A DNA stretch of 64,000 nt from Gammaproteobacteria bacterium HGW-Gammaproteobacteria-1 (GTDB lineage: Bacteria > Pseudomonadota > Gammaproteobacteria > Thiohalomonadales > Thiohalomonadaceae), in NCBI GenBank assembly GCA_002840095.1, contig PGZL01000005.1, positions 1-64,000 on the forward strand, in the 5' to 3' direction. The first letter of the stretch is position 1. Each line of letters starts with the position of its first letter. The notes under the pieces are model-generated. The model saw only the letters and a program-made list of their open reading frames with translations. It was not told the DNA's origin and made no database searches. Made by a program: the position numbers and the translations under genes. Shown in pieces: positions 33,054 through 43,868 of this stretch.

Positions 33054-33109
33054 TCAATTCGTCGTTGCGGCATGTTACGGAATGCCTCCCCATGGGTAAA
33101 GGACAGCGT

Positions 33110-34171
33110 ATGCGCATCGGTATTCCCCGCGAGGTGAAAACCCTTGAAGGCCGCGTGGGATTGATCCCTGCGGCGGCGGCCGAACTGGTGCGGGCCGGAC
33201 ACGAAGTGGCGGTGGAACGGGAAGCCGGCCGTCTGAGCGGTTACGCCGATGCTGATTACACAGCAGTGGGCGTGAGTGTGCTGCCCGATGCCGCGGCTCT
33301 GTACGGCTGGGCGCAGATGGTGGTCAAGGTGAAGGAGCCGCAGCCGCAGGAATGGCCGCTGCTGCGCGCCGACCACCTGCTGTTCTGTTATCTGCACCTG
33401 GCGGCGGAACCGGCGCTGACGGCGGAACTGCTGCGCATCGGCCTGACCGGCGTGGCCTTCGAGACGGTGGAGGAGGCCGACGGCCGCCTGCCGCTGCTGG
33501 CGCCCATGAGCGACATTGCCGGGCGCATCGCCGCTCAGGCGGGGGCGTATTTGCTGACTGCGCCGCAGGGCGGCAAGGGCATTCTGCTGGGCGGCCTGCC
33601 GGCGGCGGAGCGCGGCCACGTGGTGGTTCTGGGCGCCGGCGTGGCCGGCGGCAGCGCCGCGGCGGTGGCCGCGGCCCTGGGGGCGCGGGTGACGGTGTTC
33701 GATCGCAACCGCGACAAGCTGGCAGCCATGCGCGCCCTCGGCCCCAACGTCACCGCCCTGCATCCCTATGCCGATGCCATCGAGCAGGCGGTGGTGGGCG
33801 CGGACCTGCTGGTGGGGGCGGTGCTGATCCCCGGCGCCCGCGCCCCGCACCTGGTGTCGGCGGCCACGGTCCGGCGCATGGAGCCGGGCAGCGTGGTGGT
33901 GGACATTTCCGTGGACCAGGGCGGTTGCATCGAGACCACCCGGCCCACCACCTGGGCGGCACCGACCTACGTCCGGGAGAACGTTCTGCACTTCGGGGTG
34001 ACCAATATGCCGGGCTCGGTGCCGCGCACCGCCTCCCAGGCCCTGTCGGCGGCCCTGATTCCCTATGCGCAGCGCCTGGCGCAGGGCGGCTGGGAGGCGG
34101 TGCCGGCCCTGGCCCGTGGTGTGAACGTGCGCGGTGGTGAGATTGTGCATCCGGCCCTCAAGACGATGTAA
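33110..34171 (+). CDS. ald: Alanine dehydrogenase
   Basis: A 353-residue NAD-dependent alanine dehydrogenase, slightly shorter than the usual 370. It interconverts L-alanine with pyruvate and ammonia. Seen: RIGIPREVKTLEGRVGLIPAAA, the catalytic Lys in VVKVKEPQPQEW, HLLFCYLHLAAEPAL with the catalytic His, APMSDIAGRIAAQAGAYLL, the Rossmann motif VVLGAGVAGGSAAAVAAALGA, and DISVDQGGCIETTRPTTW. Start ATG 33110, with AAAGGA six bases upstream. Could supply pyruvate to the PFOR or assimilate ammonia; this is inference. Confidence 0.93.
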   Translation: MRIGIPREVKTLEGRVGLIPAAAAELVRAGHEVAVEREAGRLSGYADADYTAVGVSVLPDAAALYGWAQMVVKVKEPQPQEWPLLRADHLLFCYLHLAAEPALTAELLRIGLTGVAFETVEEADGRLPLLAPMSDIAGRIAAQAGAYLLTAPQGGKGILLGGLPAAERGHVVVLGAGVAGGSAAAVAAALGARVTVFDRNRDKLAAMRALGPNVTALHPYADAIEQAVVGADLLVGAVLIPGARAPHLVSAATVRRMEPGSVVVDISVDQGGCIETTRPTTWAAPTYVRENVLHFGVTNMPGSVPRTASQALSAALIPYAQRLAQGGWEAVPALARGVNVRGGEIVHPALKTM

Positions 34172-34238
34172 TGTGCGGCGTTAATCTGTAGAATTACAAA
34201 GTGTTAGTAATCGTTCTTACAGTAAAAGGTTAATTCCA

Positions 34239-36560
34239 TTGGCACAGGCGAGCAGCAAGAAACCGGATCGTTTCGTCCTCGGACAGCAGTTGCGGCGCGG
34301 CCTGCGCGAGGCGGCGCTGTACCTGTTCGGTGCCGTCGCCATCTATCTGCTCATCGCCCTCTACACCTATCACCCCTCCGATCCGGGCTGGTCCAGCGTC
34401 GGCCGTTCCGCCGGCATTGCCAACCTGGGCGGCCGCGCCGGCGCCTGGTTCGCCGACATCTTCCTCTATCTGTTCGGCTACATGGCCTACCTGTTCCCGG
34501 TGATGGTGGCCTACAGCGGCCTGCTGCTGTTCCGCGGCCGCAACGAGGAAGAGGATGCCGCCAATCACGCCGAACTGGCCCTGCGCGGTGCGGGCTTCGT
34601 GCTCACCGTCACCGCCGGGGCCGGCCTGGCCTTTCTCCATTTCGATTACAGCGCCGTGGCCCTGCCGCTCAATGCCGGCGGCATCCTCGGCGACGTCGCC
34701 GGGCGCAGCCTGGTCGGCTCCTTCAGCTTCCTCGGCGCCACCCTGTTCCTGCTGGCCCTGTTCCTTGCCGGCGTCACCCTGTTCACCGGCCTGTCCTGGC
34801 TGTGGGTGATGGATGCCGTGGGGGCCTGGACCCTGCGCTTCGGTGCCTGGCTGCGCCGCCTGCTGCCGCAACTGAATGAATTGCTCGCCGCCCGCCAGGC
34901 GCGGCAGGAGCGCGAGCAGACCGTCAAGACTGAAAAGGCCAGGGTGGCCAAACGGCCGCCGCCGCGCATCGAGCCGGTGATCAAGCAGGCGCCGGTGGTG
35001 TCGGAACGGGTGGAGAAGGAAAAGCAGGTGCCGCTGTTCGCGCCCACGGCAGGCGAGGGCGGGCTGCCGCCGCTGGCCCTGCTGGACGTGGCCGAGCAGG
35101 GCGGCAACCGCATTTCGCCGGAGGCGCTGGCCGCGGTGTCGCGCCTGGTGGAGATGAAACTGCAGGATTTCGGCATCGAGGCCCAGGTGGTGGAGGTGCA
35201 TCCCGGTCCGGTGATCACCCGCTTCGAACTGCAGCCGGCCGCGGGCATCAAGGTGAGCCAGATCTCCAACCTGTCCAAGGATCTGGCCCGTTCCCTGTCC
35301 GCGATTTCGGTGCGCGTGGTGGAGGTCATTCCGGGCAAGACCACCATCGGCCTGGAAGTGCCCAACGAGTCGCGGGAGATCGTGCGTCTGTCCGAGGTGC
35401 TGCGCTCGCCGGCCTACGAAAACGCCGCTTCCCACCTGACCCTGGCCCTGGGCAAGGACATCGCCGGCGTGCCCATGGTGGCGGACCTGGCCAAGATGCC
35501 GCACCTGCTGGTGGCCGGCACCACCGGTTCGGGCAAGTCGGTGGCCATCAACGCCATGATCCTGAGCTTGCTGTACAACGCCACGCCGCGCGACGTGCGC
35601 ATGATCATGGTCGACCCCAAGATGCTGGAGCTGTCCATTTACGACGGCATCCCGCACCTGCTGGCGCCGGTGGTCACCGACATGAAGGACGCCGCCAACG
35701 CCCTGCGCTGGTGCGTGGCGGAGATGGAGCGCCGCTTCAAGCTGATGGCCACCCTGGGTGTGCGCAACGTCGGCGGCTACAACAAGAAGATCAAGGACGC
35801 CGTCGCCGCCAAGCAGCCCATCAAGGACCCCCTGTGGAAGCCGCTGGTGCCTGACGCGCCGGAACTGGAGGAGCAGCGCCCCGAACTGGATACGCTGCCC
35901 TACATCGTGGTCATCGTCGACGAACTGGCCGACATGATGATGGTGGTAGGCAAGAAGGTCGAAGAGCTCATCGCCCGCCTGGCGCAGAAGGCCCGCGCCG
36001 CCGGCATCCACCTCATTCTGGCCACGCAGCGGCCGTCGGTGGACGTCATCACCGGCCTGATCAAGGCCAACATCCCGACCCGCATCGCCTTCCAGGTGTC
36101 CTCGCGCATCGACTCGCGCACCATCCTCGACCAGCAGGGCGCCGAAAGCCTGCTCGGCAACGGCGACATGCTCTACCTGCCGCCGGGCCACGGCGTGCCG
36201 GCGCGCATCCACGGCGCCTTCGTCTCCGACCAGGAAGTGCACCGGGTGGTGGACGACCTGCGCAAGCGCGGCCTGCCCGAATATGTAGACGACATCCTCA
36301 AGGGCGGCGGCAGCGACGGCAACGAGGGTGGCCCGGCGGGCGAGGGCGGCGGCGGCGACGAATCGGACCCGCTGTACGACGAGGCGGTGCAGATCGTGCT
36401 GGAGAGCCGCCGCGCCTCGGTGTCCGGCATCCAGCGCCGTCTCAAGATCGGCTACAACCGTGCCGCGCGCATGGTGGAGATGATGGAACTGGCCGGCGTG
36501 GTCGGGCCGCTGCAATCCAACGGCGCGCGCGAGGTGCTGGCGCCGCCGCCGCCGGAGTGA
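34239..36560 (+). CDS. ftsK: DNA translocase FtsK
   Basis: A 773-residue septal DNA pump of the short SpoIIIE/FtsK type. Four to five transmembrane helices (about residues 25-190) and a charged linker precede the alpha-beta motor. Walker A is [14 protein letters not shown] (about 427), Walker B is [14 protein letters not shown] (about 555), then [14 protein letters not shown]. The C-terminal gamma domain (about 705-773, [26 protein letters not shown] type) would read KOPS and activate XerCD. The start is TTG 34239, the only one that suits AAAGG upstream. First of the ftsK-lolA-rarA group. Confidence 0.95.
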   Translation: MAQASSKKPDRFVLGQQLRRGLREAALYLFGAVAIYLLIALYTYHPSDPGWSSVGRSAGIANLGGRAGAWFADIFLYLFGYMAYLFPVMVAYSGLLLFRGRNEEEDAANHAELALRGAGFVLTVTAGAGLAFLHFDYSAVALPLNAGGILGDVAGRSLVGSFSFLGATLFLLALFLAGVTLFTGLSWLWVMDAVGAWTLRFGAWLRRLLPQLNELLAARQARQEREQTVKTEKARVAKRPPPRIEPVIKQAPVVSERVEKEKQVPLFAPTAGEGGLPPLALLDVAEQGGNRISPEALAAVSRLVEMKLQDFGIEAQVVEVHPGPVITRFELQPAAGIKVSQISNLSKDLARSLSAISVRVVEVIPGKTTIGLEVPNESREIVRLSEVLRSPAYENAASHLTLALGKDIAGVPMVADLAKMPHLLVAGTTGSGKSVAINAMILSLLYNATPRDVRMIMVDPKMLELSIYDGIPHLLAPVVTDMKDAANALRWCVAEMERRFKLMATLGVRNVGGYNKKIKDAVAAKQPIKDPLWKPLVPDAPELEEQRPELDTLPYIVVIVDELADMMMVVGKKVEELIARLAQKARAAGIHLILATQRPSVDVITGLIKANIPTRIAFQVSSRIDSRTILDQQGAESLLGNGDMLYLPPGHGVPARIHGAFVSDQEVHRVVDDLRKRGLPEYVDDILKGGGSDGNEGGPAGEGGGGDESDPLYDEAVQIVLESRRASVSGIQRRLKIGYNRAARMVEMMELAGVVGPLQSNGAREVLAPPPPE

Positions 36561-36562
36561 AA

Positions 36563-36688
36563 ATCAGATACAAGAGTAAAGGTACAAGATACAAGTGAAT
36601 GAGTGCGCTGGGCGCACGATTGTTTGAATTCAAGAACACTACGAGCGTAGCGAATTCATTCCCTTGTATCTTGTCACTTGTATCTCTG
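36563..36688. repeat. Tandem-word palindrome (GATACAAG family) with an inserted segment
   Basis: Left arm 36563-36600 is built of ATACAAG/GTACAAG words; right arm 36655-36688 is built of CTTGTATC/CTTGTCAC words. The loop contains a separate CGCTGGGCG hairpin and an ACTACGAGCGTAG palindrome. It fills the ftsK-lolA gap. Confidence 0.8.
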
Positions 36689-36709
36689 TTCTACACCACT
36701 GAGCAAAAT

Positions 36710-37342
36710 ATGAACCGAACCTGTTTGTTGGCACGAATCTCCTTATTGATGCTCTCCTTCCTGTTGGCATCGGTCGCCCAGGCCGCCGACGGCAAGAAGC
36801 GGCTGGATGTCTTCTTCAAGGGGCTGAAGACCATGCGCGCCGAGTTCGTGCAGACCCTGGTGGATGCCGAGCAGCGGGTGAAGGAGGAGAGCGAGGGCGT
36901 GCTGCTGCTGTCGCGCCCCGGCCGCTTCCGCCTCGACTATTCCAAGCCCTACAGCCAGCTCTACGTCGCCGACGGCACCCGCATCTGGATGTACGACAAG
37001 GATCTGGAGCAGGTCACGGTGCGGCCGCAGGACGAAGCCCTGGGCAGCACCCCGGCCATGCTGCTGTCCGGCAGCGAGCCGCTGGAGCGCAACTTCACCC
37101 TGCAGGAACTGGGCGACCACGAGGGCTACACCTGGGTCGACCTCAAGCCGAAACAGAAGGACGCCACCTTCGCCTATATCCGTCTGGCGCTGGAGGGTGA
37201 CGTCATTCGCGCCATGGAAATGGTGGACAACTTCGGCCAGATGACGCGCCTGTTCTTCCACACCGTCACCCGCAACCCGAAGGTGGAGGCCGAGGCCTTT
37301 CGCTTCACGCCGCCGCCGGGCGTGGACGTGGTGGGCGAGTAA
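36710..37342 (+). CDS. lolA: Outer-membrane lipoprotein carrier protein LolA
   Basis: A 210-residue periplasmic chaperone that ferries lipoproteins from LolCDE to LolB. A Sec signal (about residues 1-24, LLMLSFLLASVAQA) is followed by TMRAEFVQTLVDAEQRV, GVLLLSRPGRFRLDYSKPYSQLYVADG and the LSGSEPLERNF loop typical of the family. Start ATG 36710. Conserved position between ftsK and rarA. Confidence 0.94.
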   Translation: MNRTCLLARISLLMLSFLLASVAQAADGKKRLDVFFKGLKTMRAEFVQTLVDAEQRVKEESEGVLLLSRPGRFRLDYSKPYSQLYVADGTRIWMYDKDLEQVTVRPQDEALGSTPAMLLSGSEPLERNFTLQELGDHEGYTWVDLKPKQKDATFAYIRLALEGDVIRAMEMVDNFGQMTRLFFHTVTRNPKVEAEAFRFTPPPGVDVVGE

Positions 37343-37352
37343 AAGAACGGTA

Positions 37353-37429
37353 TCCGCAAATGAACGCCAATAAACGCAAATGATCGAACCTCTGTCATTA
37401 TTTGCGTACATTTCGCGTTCATTTGCGGA
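37353..37429. repeat. Tandem-word palindrome (CGCAAATGAA family)
   Basis: Arm 37353-37383 (TCCGCAAATGAACGCCAATA, then AACGCAAATGA) is inverted in 37395-37429 with a short loop. It lies between lolA and rarA. Relatives are at 39695-39765 and 62307-62394. Confidence 0.88.
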
Positions 37430-37474
37430 CTATTCTGTTTCATTTGTAGTTGCGGTGCAGGCGGCAAACATTTG

Positions 37475-38797
37475 ATGAAAGACCAGGACCGTTTCCACCC
37501 GCTGGCCGACCGTATGCGGCCGGCCGCGCTGGAGGAGCTCTTCGGCCAGACCCATCTGCTCGGTCCGGGCAAGCCGCTGCGCCTCGCCATCGAGTCGGGC
37601 AACCTGCATTCCATGGTGTTCTGGGGCCCGCCCGGCACCGGCAAGACCACCCTGGCGCGCATGATCGCCGGTCGCGCCGATGCGCAATTCCTGGCGCTCT
37701 CCGCGGTGCTGTCGGGGGTCAAGGACATCCGCGAGGCCATCGCCCAGGCACAACAGGTGCGCGCCGCCTACAACCGCGGCACCGTGCTGTTCGTGGACGA
37801 GGTGCACCGCTTCAACAAGTCGCAGCAGGATGCCTTCCTGCCTTACGTGGAGGACGGCACCGTCACCTTCATCGGCGCTACCACGGAAAATCCCTCCTTT
37901 GAGCTGAACAACGCGCTGCTGTCCCGCGCCCGCGTCTACGTGCTGAAGAGCCTGAGCGCCGACGAAATCCGCGCGGTGCTGGAGCGTGCGCTGCACGATA
38001 CGGAGCGCGGCCTCGGCGAGCGGCCCCTGGTGATTGCCCCGGAACTGCTGGCCCGCATCGCCGAAGCTGCCGACGGCGATGCCCGCCGCGCCCTCAACCT
38101 GCTGGAGATCGCCGCTGACCTGGCGGAGCGGGTGGACGGGAAGGAGGTGGTGGCGGAGGAGACCCTGCACGAGGTGCTGGCCGGCGGCGGGCGCCGCTTC
38201 GACAAGGGCGGCGAGGCCTTTTACGACCAGATATCGGCCCTGCACAAATCGGTGCGCGGTTCCGCCCCCGATGCCGCCCTGTACTGGCTTACGCGCATGC
38301 TGGACGGCGGTTGCGATCCGCTCTACATTGCGCGCCGGGTGGTGCGCATGGCCACCGAGGACATCGGCAACGCCGACCCGCGCGCCCTGCGTATCGCCCT
38401 GGATGCCTGGGACGTGCAGGAGCGCCTCGGCAGCCCGGAAGGGGAACTGGCCATCGCCCAGGCGGTGCTTTACATGGCCTGTGCGCCCAAGAGCAACGCC
38501 GCCTACATGGCTTACAATGCGGCCATGGCCGACGTGAAGCAGCACGGCTCCTATGAAGTGCCGGTTCATCTGCGCAACGCGCCGACCAAACTGATGAAGG
38601 AGCTGGGCTACGGCCGGGCCTACCGCTACGCCCACGACGAACCGGAAGCCTATGCGGCGGGGGAAAATTATTTCCCCGAGGACATGCCCGAGCGCCACTA
38701 CTACCAGCCGGTGCCGCGCGGCCTGGAACTGAAGATAGGCGAAAAGCTGGCCCACCTGCGCGACCTGGATCGCGCGGCGCGGGGGAAGAAAAAATGA
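37475..38797 (+). CDS. rarA: Replication-associated recombination protein A (MgsA/WRNIP1 family)
   Basis: A 440-residue AAA+ ATPase that acts at stalled replication forks. Seen: [20 protein letters not shown], Walker [16 protein letters not shown] (about 50), Walker [24 protein letters not shown] (about 105), [23 protein letters not shown], then the C-terminal tetramerisation domain with [21 protein letters not shown] and [21 protein letters not shown] 37475 chosen over TTG 37472. Length matches E. coli (447). Confidence 0.95.
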   Translation: MKDQDRFHPLADRMRPAALEELFGQTHLLGPGKPLRLAIESGNLHSMVFWGPPGTGKTTLARMIAGRADAQFLALSAVLSGVKDIREAIAQAQQVRAAYNRGTVLFVDEVHRFNKSQQDAFLPYVEDGTVTFIGATTENPSFELNNALLSRARVYVLKSLSADEIRAVLERALHDTERGLGERPLVIAPELLARIAEAADGDARRALNLLEIAADLAERVDGKEVVAEETLHEVLAGGGRRFDKGGEAFYDQISALHKSVRGSAPDAALYWLTRMLDGGCDPLYIARRVVRMATEDIGNADPRALRIALDAWDVQERLGSPEGELAIAQAVLYMACAPKSNAAYMAYNAAMADVKQHGSYEVPVHLRNAPTKLMKELGYGRAYRYAHDEPEAYAAGENYFPEDMPERHYYQPVPRGLELKIGEKLAHLRDLDRAARGKKK

Positions 38798-38834
38798 AAT
38801 CAACGCAAAGACGCAGACAACTTCAAAGACTTAA

Positions 38835-38914
38835 CGCAGAGACGCAGAGGCGCAGAGGAAAACCTTGTATCTTCTCTGCGTCCTCTGCGTCCTCCGCGTC
38901 TCTGCGCCTCTGCG
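38835..38914. repeat. Tandem-word palindrome (GCAGAGACGCAGAGG family)
   Basis: Left arm 38835-38863 and right arm 38871-38914 are inverse runs of GCAGAG-type words. A further imperfect run (ACGCAAAGACGCAGAC) at 38803 extends the left side. The element occupies the whole rarA-crcB gap and ends about 17 nt before the crcB GTG. Confidence 0.88.
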
Positions 38915-38930
38915 ACGGAAGGGGTTCTTA

Positions 38931-39305
38931 GTGCTCCAGCTAGCAGCCATTGCCGGGGGCGGAGCCGTCGGGGCATTGCTGCGCTTCTGGGTGTCGGGCT
39001 GGGTGTACGGCCTGCTCGGGCGGGGCTTTCCCTGGGGCACGCTGGCGGTCAACGTCGGCGGCTCGCTGCTGATGGGGTTTCTGTATGTGATGCTGGTGGA
39101 GCGGCTGAGCCTGGCGCCGGAATGGCGCGCCCTGCTGCTGGTGGGGTTCCTCGGCGCCTTCACCACCTTCTCCACCTTTTCGCTGGAAACCCTCACCCTG
39201 ATGGAGGACGGCCAGCTGTTGCGGGCAGTGATGAACGTGTTGCTCAGCGTCGTGCTGTGTATCGGTGCGGCCTGGGCCGGGATGGTGTTGGGGAGGCAGT
39301 TATGA
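38931..39305 (+). CDS. crcB: Fluoride channel CrcB/Fluc
   Basis: A 124-residue four-helix fluoride exporter that works as a dual-topology dimer. Seen: GGGAVGALLRFWVSGWVY, TLAVNVGGSLLMGFLYV with the conserved Asn, and GFLGAFTTFSTFSLETLTL with the Phe-box and polar track residues. The start is GTG 38931 after GGAAGGGG; the upstream ORF is repeat-encoded. Its stop overlaps the next start by ATGA. No fluoride riboswitch could be recognised in the repeat-filled leader. Confidence 0.93.
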   Translation: MLQLAAIAGGGAVGALLRFWVSGWVYGLLGRGFPWGTLAVNVGGSLLMGFLYVMLVERLSLAPEWRALLLVGFLGAFTTFSTFSLETLTLMEDGQLLRAVMNVLLSVVLCIGAAWAGMVLGRQL

Positions 39306-39607
39306 GCGGCACAGACGTTACCGTAGTGCGTATTTATCTGCACGAGGGACAGGGGCAGGCGGACAATTTGCTCAAGCGCCTGCACGACTGGGAGCACGTG
39401 CGCGGCGTCACCGTCTATCGCGGCGTCGCCGGTTTCGGCGCCTCCGGCAAGATCCACACCGCCAAGCTGGTGGACCTGTCGCTGGACCTGCCGGTGATCG
39501 TCGAATTCTTCGACACCCCGGAAAAAGTGGCGGCGATCCTCGAACACCTGAGCGCGGACATCAAACCGGGCCACATGCTGAGCTGGACCGCGCAGGTCAA
39601 CGATTGA
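39302..39607 (+). CDS. DUF190 family protein
   Basis: A 101-residue protein of the DUF190 family, a PII/CutA-like ferredoxin fold. Seen: VRIYLHEGQGQADNLLKRLHDW, GVTVYRGVAGFGASGKIHTAKLVDLSLDLP and IEFFDTPEKV-like strands (VIVEFFDTPEKV). DUF190 proteins are recurrent partners of CrcB. Here the ATG overlaps the crcB stop, so the two are translationally coupled. A regulatory role on the fluoride channel is a reasonable inference but unproven. Confidence 0.88.
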   Translation: MSGTDVTVVRIYLHEGQGQADNLLKRLHDWEHVRGVTVYRGVAGFGASGKIHTAKLVDLSLDLPVIVEFFDTPEKVAAILEHLSADIKPGHMLSWTAQVND

Positions 39608-39613
39608 ACCAAT

Positions 39614-39676
39614 GTAGGGTGCGCACCGCGCACCTTATCGCCGTGCCACGATTGCGGTGCGCAGTGCGCACCCTAC
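39614..39676. repeat. GTAGGGTGCGCACC palindrome
   Basis: GTAGGGTGCGCACCGCGCACC is inverted as GGTGCGCAGTGCGCACCCTAC. A second copy at 59763-59827 overlaps a gene end. No gene is seen here. Confidence 0.88.
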
Positions 39677-39694
39677 GAATGCTGAGAAAAACGA

Positions 39695-39765
39695 GTCCGC
39701 AAATGAACGCAAATAAACGCAAATTGATGGGGTTGATTTGCGTCCATTTGCGTTTATTCGCGGAC
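39695..39765. repeat. Tandem-word palindrome (CGCAAATGAA family), perfect arms
   Basis: Thirty-base arms 39695-39724 and 39736-39765 are near-perfect inverses made of CGCAAAT words spaced 10-11 bases, with an 11-nt loop. It ends 38 nt before the serS start and is present in the serS leader if transcription starts upstream. Confidence 0.92.
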
Positions 39766-39791
39766 TGATTTAGTTAAATGTAAAAAAATAG

Positions 39792-41084
<1,293 letters not shown>

Positions 41085-41103
41085 CCGTAACGGAGCGGCG
41101 GAC

Positions 41104-41403
41104 ATGAGGCTGAGTCTGGCGGTGATGCTGCTGGTATTGATGCTGCCCGTGCAGGCCGGGGTGTGGGACGACATCAAGTCCGACGCCCGCGAACTGAAGC
41201 AGGACATCAAGAGCGGCGCCAAGGAATTGAAAAGCGACGTCAAGGAAGGCGCCAAAGAGCTGAAGCAGGACGTCAAGGAAGGCGCCAGGGAACTGAAGCA
41301 GGACGTCAAGGATGAGTCCAGAGGCACCTGGCACAGCATCAAGAGCGGCGTGAAGAACGGCTGGTCCGGGGTCAAGCGGCGCTGGAACGAATTCTGGGAC
41401 TGA
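41104..41403 (+). CDS. Secreted lysine-rich LEA-like repeat protein
   Basis: A 99-residue protein with a Sec signal (residues 1-18, ending MLPVQA) and then four to five near-identical 11-residue amphipathic repeats of the ELKQDVKEGAR type. The body is charged, Lys/Glu/Asp-rich and helical, as in late-embryogenesis-abundant and apolipoprotein-like repeats. It ends in a Trp-rich WSGVKRRWNEFWD tail. No enzymatic motif. Starts 20 nt after serS. The next gene is a paralogue. A periplasmic or surface protective role against desiccation or salt is inference. Confidence 0.75.
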   Translation: MRLSLAVMLLVLMLPVQAGVWDDIKSDARELKQDIKSGAKELKSDVKEGAKELKQDVKEGARELKQDVKDESRGTWHSIKSGVKNGWSGVKRRWNEFWD

Positions 41404-41417
41404 GGGAGGTCATGGCG

Positions 41418-41660
41418 ATGAATCGTGGCGTGGTCGGTTGGAGTGCGGCGCTGCTGCTGGCGCTGACTGTGGCGGCATCTCCTGTGACGGCCGATGAGGC
41501 CAAGTCGGACAAGAGTTTCAAGCAGGAGGTCAAGGAGAGCTGGCAGGGCTTCAAGCAGGGCGTGAAGGATACCGGCCGCGCGATCAAGGACACCGGCAAG
41601 GCCATCAAGGAGGACGTCAAGGAAAGCGCCCGGGAAGTGAAAAAGGATTTGAAGGACTAG
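41418..41660 (+). CDS. Second secreted LEA-like lysine-rich protein
   Basis: An 80-residue paralogue of the preceding product. The Sec signal ends about SPVTA, followed by KQEVKESWQGFKQGVKDTGR, then AIKDTGKAIKEDVKESAREV with the same 11-residue heptad-like periodicity and high Lys. The start is taken as ATG 41418, because GGGAGG is 8 nt upstream; ATG 41412 would leave only two bases. Located 14 nt after its partner, surely co-transcribed. Function unknown. Confidence 0.72.
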   Translation: MNRGVVGWSAALLLALTVAASPVTADEAKSDKSFKQEVKESWQGFKQGVKDTGRAIKDTGKAIKEDVKESAREVKKDLKD

Positions 41661-41685
41661 CCGCAGGCGTTGTTGCAGCGGAAAC

Positions 41686-41704
41686 GGGGGCGCTGCGGCG
41701 CCCC
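41686..41704 (+). terminator. Hairpin after the LEA-like pair
   Basis: GGGGCGCTGCGGCGCCCC stem flanked by AACGG/CCGTTT complements, giving an extended hairpin with a weak T-stretch. Probable end of the serS-LEA transcript. Confidence 0.6.
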
Positions 41705-41831
41705 TTGCCGTTTCCGGCACAACGTTGCGTTCTCGGCCCCCGGCCCCATATCGGGCTAGGTTACGCCTGTACTTCGGGGTAAACTAATCGGCCTTTTTGC
41801 CCGCCAGGGCGGTACTACGAGTAGTAAACCG

Positions 41832-43232
41832 ATGGATTTATTGCCAATTTTCATGAATATACGCGGTCGCCGCACCCTGGTGGTGGGCGGCGGCGAGGTG
41901 GCGGCGCGCAAGGTCGGGCTGCTGCTCGAGGCCGGGGCCGCGGTGACCGTGGTGAGCCCGGCGCTGGGCTCCACCCTCCAGGCCCAGGCCGACGGCGGCG
42001 CCGTCACCTGGCGCCAGGCGGCGTTCGCGCCGGCCGATCTTGAGGGCGTGACCCTGGTGGTCGCCGCCACCGATGACGAGGCCGTCAACCGCCAGGTGTC
42101 CGAACTGGCCCAGGCGCGCAGCCTGCCGGTGAACGTGGTGGACAACCCGGAACTGTGCAGCTTCCTGATGCCCTCGATCATCGACCGCTCGCCGGTGCAA
42201 ATCGCCGTGTCCACCGGCGGCGCCTCGCCGGTGCTGGCGCGCCTGCTGCGCGCCCGGCTGGAATCGGCCATCCCCGCCGCCTACGGCCGTCTGGCCCAGC
42301 TGGTGGAAAGCTTCCGCGACCAGGTCAAGGCACGCTTCAAGGACACCAACGCCCGGCGCAATTTTTGGGAACACGTGTTGCAGGGCGAGATCGCCGAAAT
42401 GGTGTTCGCCGGCAAGGACGAGCAGGCCCGTGACGCCCTGGAGGCCGCCGTGGCCGCGGGCAAGGACGAGCCTGTGGGCGAGGTGTACCTGGTCGGCGGC
42501 GGTCCCGGTGATCCGGATCTGCTCACCTTCCGCGCCCTGCGCCTGATGCAGCAGGCCGACGTCATCGTGCACGACCGCCTGGTATCCAAGCAGGTGCTGG
42601 ATCTGTGTCGCCGCGACGCCGAACGCATCTACGTCGGCAAGGAGCGCGACAACCACGCCCTGCCGCAGGACGACATCAACATGCTGCTGGTGAAGCTGGC
42701 CAAGGAGGGCAAGCGCGTCTGCCGTCTCAAGGGCGGCGATCCCTTCATCTTCGGCCGCGGCGGCGAGGAGATCGAAACCCTGGCGGCGGAAGGCGTGACC
42801 TTCCAGGTGGTGCCCGGCATTACCGCCGCCATAGGCATGTCCTCCTATGCCGGCATTCCGCTGACCCACCGCGATTACTCCCAGTCGGTCACCTTCGTCA
42901 CCGGCCACCTCAAGGACGGCAGCATGAACCTCAACTGGTCGGCGCTGGCCCAGCCCAACCAGACCGTGGTGTTCTACATGGGGCTGAAGGGCCTGTCGGT
43001 GATCTGCGACAACCTGATCAAGCACGGCCGTTCGCCCGACACGCCCATGGCCCTGGTGCAGCAGGCGACCACGCCGCGGCAGAAGGAATTCATCGGCACC
43101 CTCGGCACCATGACCAAGGTCATCGCCAGGGAAGAGATCAAGCCGCCGACCCTGATCGTCGTCGGCGAGGTGGTGCAGCTGCACAAGCAGTTCAGCTGGT
43201 TCGAGCCGCAGGGGTATTACGGGGATAAATAA
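41832..43232 (+). CDS. cysG: Siroheme synthase CysG (trifunctional)
   Basis: A 466-residue fusion that makes siroheme from uroporphyrinogen III: an N-terminal precorrin-2 dehydrogenase/ferrochelatase (residues 1-205) and a C-terminal SAM uroporphyrinogen-III methyltransferase (about 215-460). Seen: [57 protein letters not shown], then [36 protein letters not shown] and [20 protein letters not shown]. Siroheme serves sulfite reductases (assimilatory or Dsr type), in line with sulfur metabolism. Confidence 0.96.
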   Translation: MDLLPIFMNIRGRRTLVVGGGEVAARKVGLLLEAGAAVTVVSPALGSTLQAQADGGAVTWRQAAFAPADLEGVTLVVAATDDEAVNRQVSELAQARSLPVNVVDNPELCSFLMPSIIDRSPVQIAVSTGGASPVLARLLRARLESAIPAAYGRLAQLVESFRDQVKARFKDTNARRNFWEHVLQGEIAEMVFAGKDEQARDALEAAVAAGKDEPVGEVYLVGGGPGDPDLLTFRALRLMQQADVIVHDRLVSKQVLDLCRRDAERIYVGKERDNHALPQDDINMLLVKLAKEGKRVCRLKGGDPFIFGRGGEEIETLAAEGVTFQVVPGITAAIGMSSYAGIPLTHRDYSQSVTFVTGHLKDGSMNLNWSALAQPNQTVVFYMGLKGLSVICDNLIKHGRSPDTPMALVQQATTPRQKEFIGTLGTMTKVIAREEIKPPTLIVVGEVVQLHKQFSWFEPQGYYGDK

Positions 43233-43301
43233 CAGTTTCGAGTTTCGAAAACGGAGGCACAGACCAGCCGTTCGAAACCCGAAACCCGCAACTCGAAACT
43301 G
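43233..43301. repeat. Tandem-word palindrome (TTTCGAG family)
   Basis: CAGTTTCGAGTTTCGAA (43233-43249) is inverted by TTCGAAACCCGAAACCCGCAACTCGAAACTG words (43271-43301). It starts directly at the cysG stop and ends 5 nt before the convergent rhodanese stop. Related to 44261-44333. Confidence 0.88.
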
Positions 43302-43305
43302 GTTT

Positions 43306-43770
43306 TCAGGCCGGCTTGCGCTGTTCCGGGCGCAGCCTGGTGGTGAAGTAGTCCTCGCCGGTGTCTTCGTCGACCGGCTGTTTGGCGGCGTCGACCATGG
43401 GTTGTTCGAATTCGAACCAGCCGCGCATGCCGGTCTTGAGGGAGTAGACGTGTTTGTAGCCCATGCGCTGCATGGTGTGGGCGGCGAGGACGCTGCGGTA
43501 GCCGGAGCGGCAGATGACGACGATTTCGCGCTGGCGGCCGGCGGCGAGTTCCGGCACGGTCTCCTCGTAATCCCACTCGCAGGCCGATTCCAGTACGCCG
43601 CGCGGCACGTTGAGGGCGCCTTCGATATGCATGGCGGCGAATTCGTAGGGTTCGCGCACATCCACCAGCAGCAGGTCCGGCGTGTCCCGGAGTTTTTCCT
43701 CCAGATCCCAGGGGAACAGCTCATCCACTTCGGACAGGCATTCGGCGACCAGATCGGTGTAGTGCTTCAT
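43306..43770 (-). CDS. Rhodanese-domain protein
   Basis: A 154-residue single-domain rhodanese (sulfurtransferase). Seen: LLLVDVREPYEFAAMHIEGALNVPRG (about residues 33-58), active-site loop CRSGYRS (about 87-93) with Cys, and KTGMRGWFEF. The six-residue loop is typical of sulfurtransferases rather than phosphatases. The N-terminal SEVDELFPWDLEEKLRD extension is an added helix. Start ATG 43770 (MKHYTDLV). Divergent from the S24-like gene, with a 98-nt shared promoter region. A persulfide carrier role fits the sulfur context. Confidence 0.9.
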   Translation of the reverse strand: MKHYTDLVAECLSEVDELFPWDLEEKLRDTPDLLLVDVREPYEFAAMHIEGALNVPRGVLESACEWDYEETVPELAAGRQREIVVICRSGYRSVLAAHTMQRMGYKHVYSLKTGMRGWFEFEQPMVDAAKQPVDEDTGEDYFTTRLRPEQRKPA

Positions 43771-43868
43771 GACGGATAACCCTGTACAGCCAAGCCAAAC
43801 GGAAGGCCGAATATTACTTGCTTTGACTCGCAGACTCAAAGCACCCATTTCAAGTGGAGACTCGACCC

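Noticed and set aside
38798-38930. Fluoride riboswitch upstream of crcB
   Set aside because: The leader is filled by a tandem-word palindrome and no fluoride-aptamer pseudoknot motif could be recognised.
37353-39765. Possible CRISPR arrays (repeated short words in gaps)
   Set aside because: The repeats are 7-11-base words arranged as palindromes with no unique spacers, and no cas genes are present.
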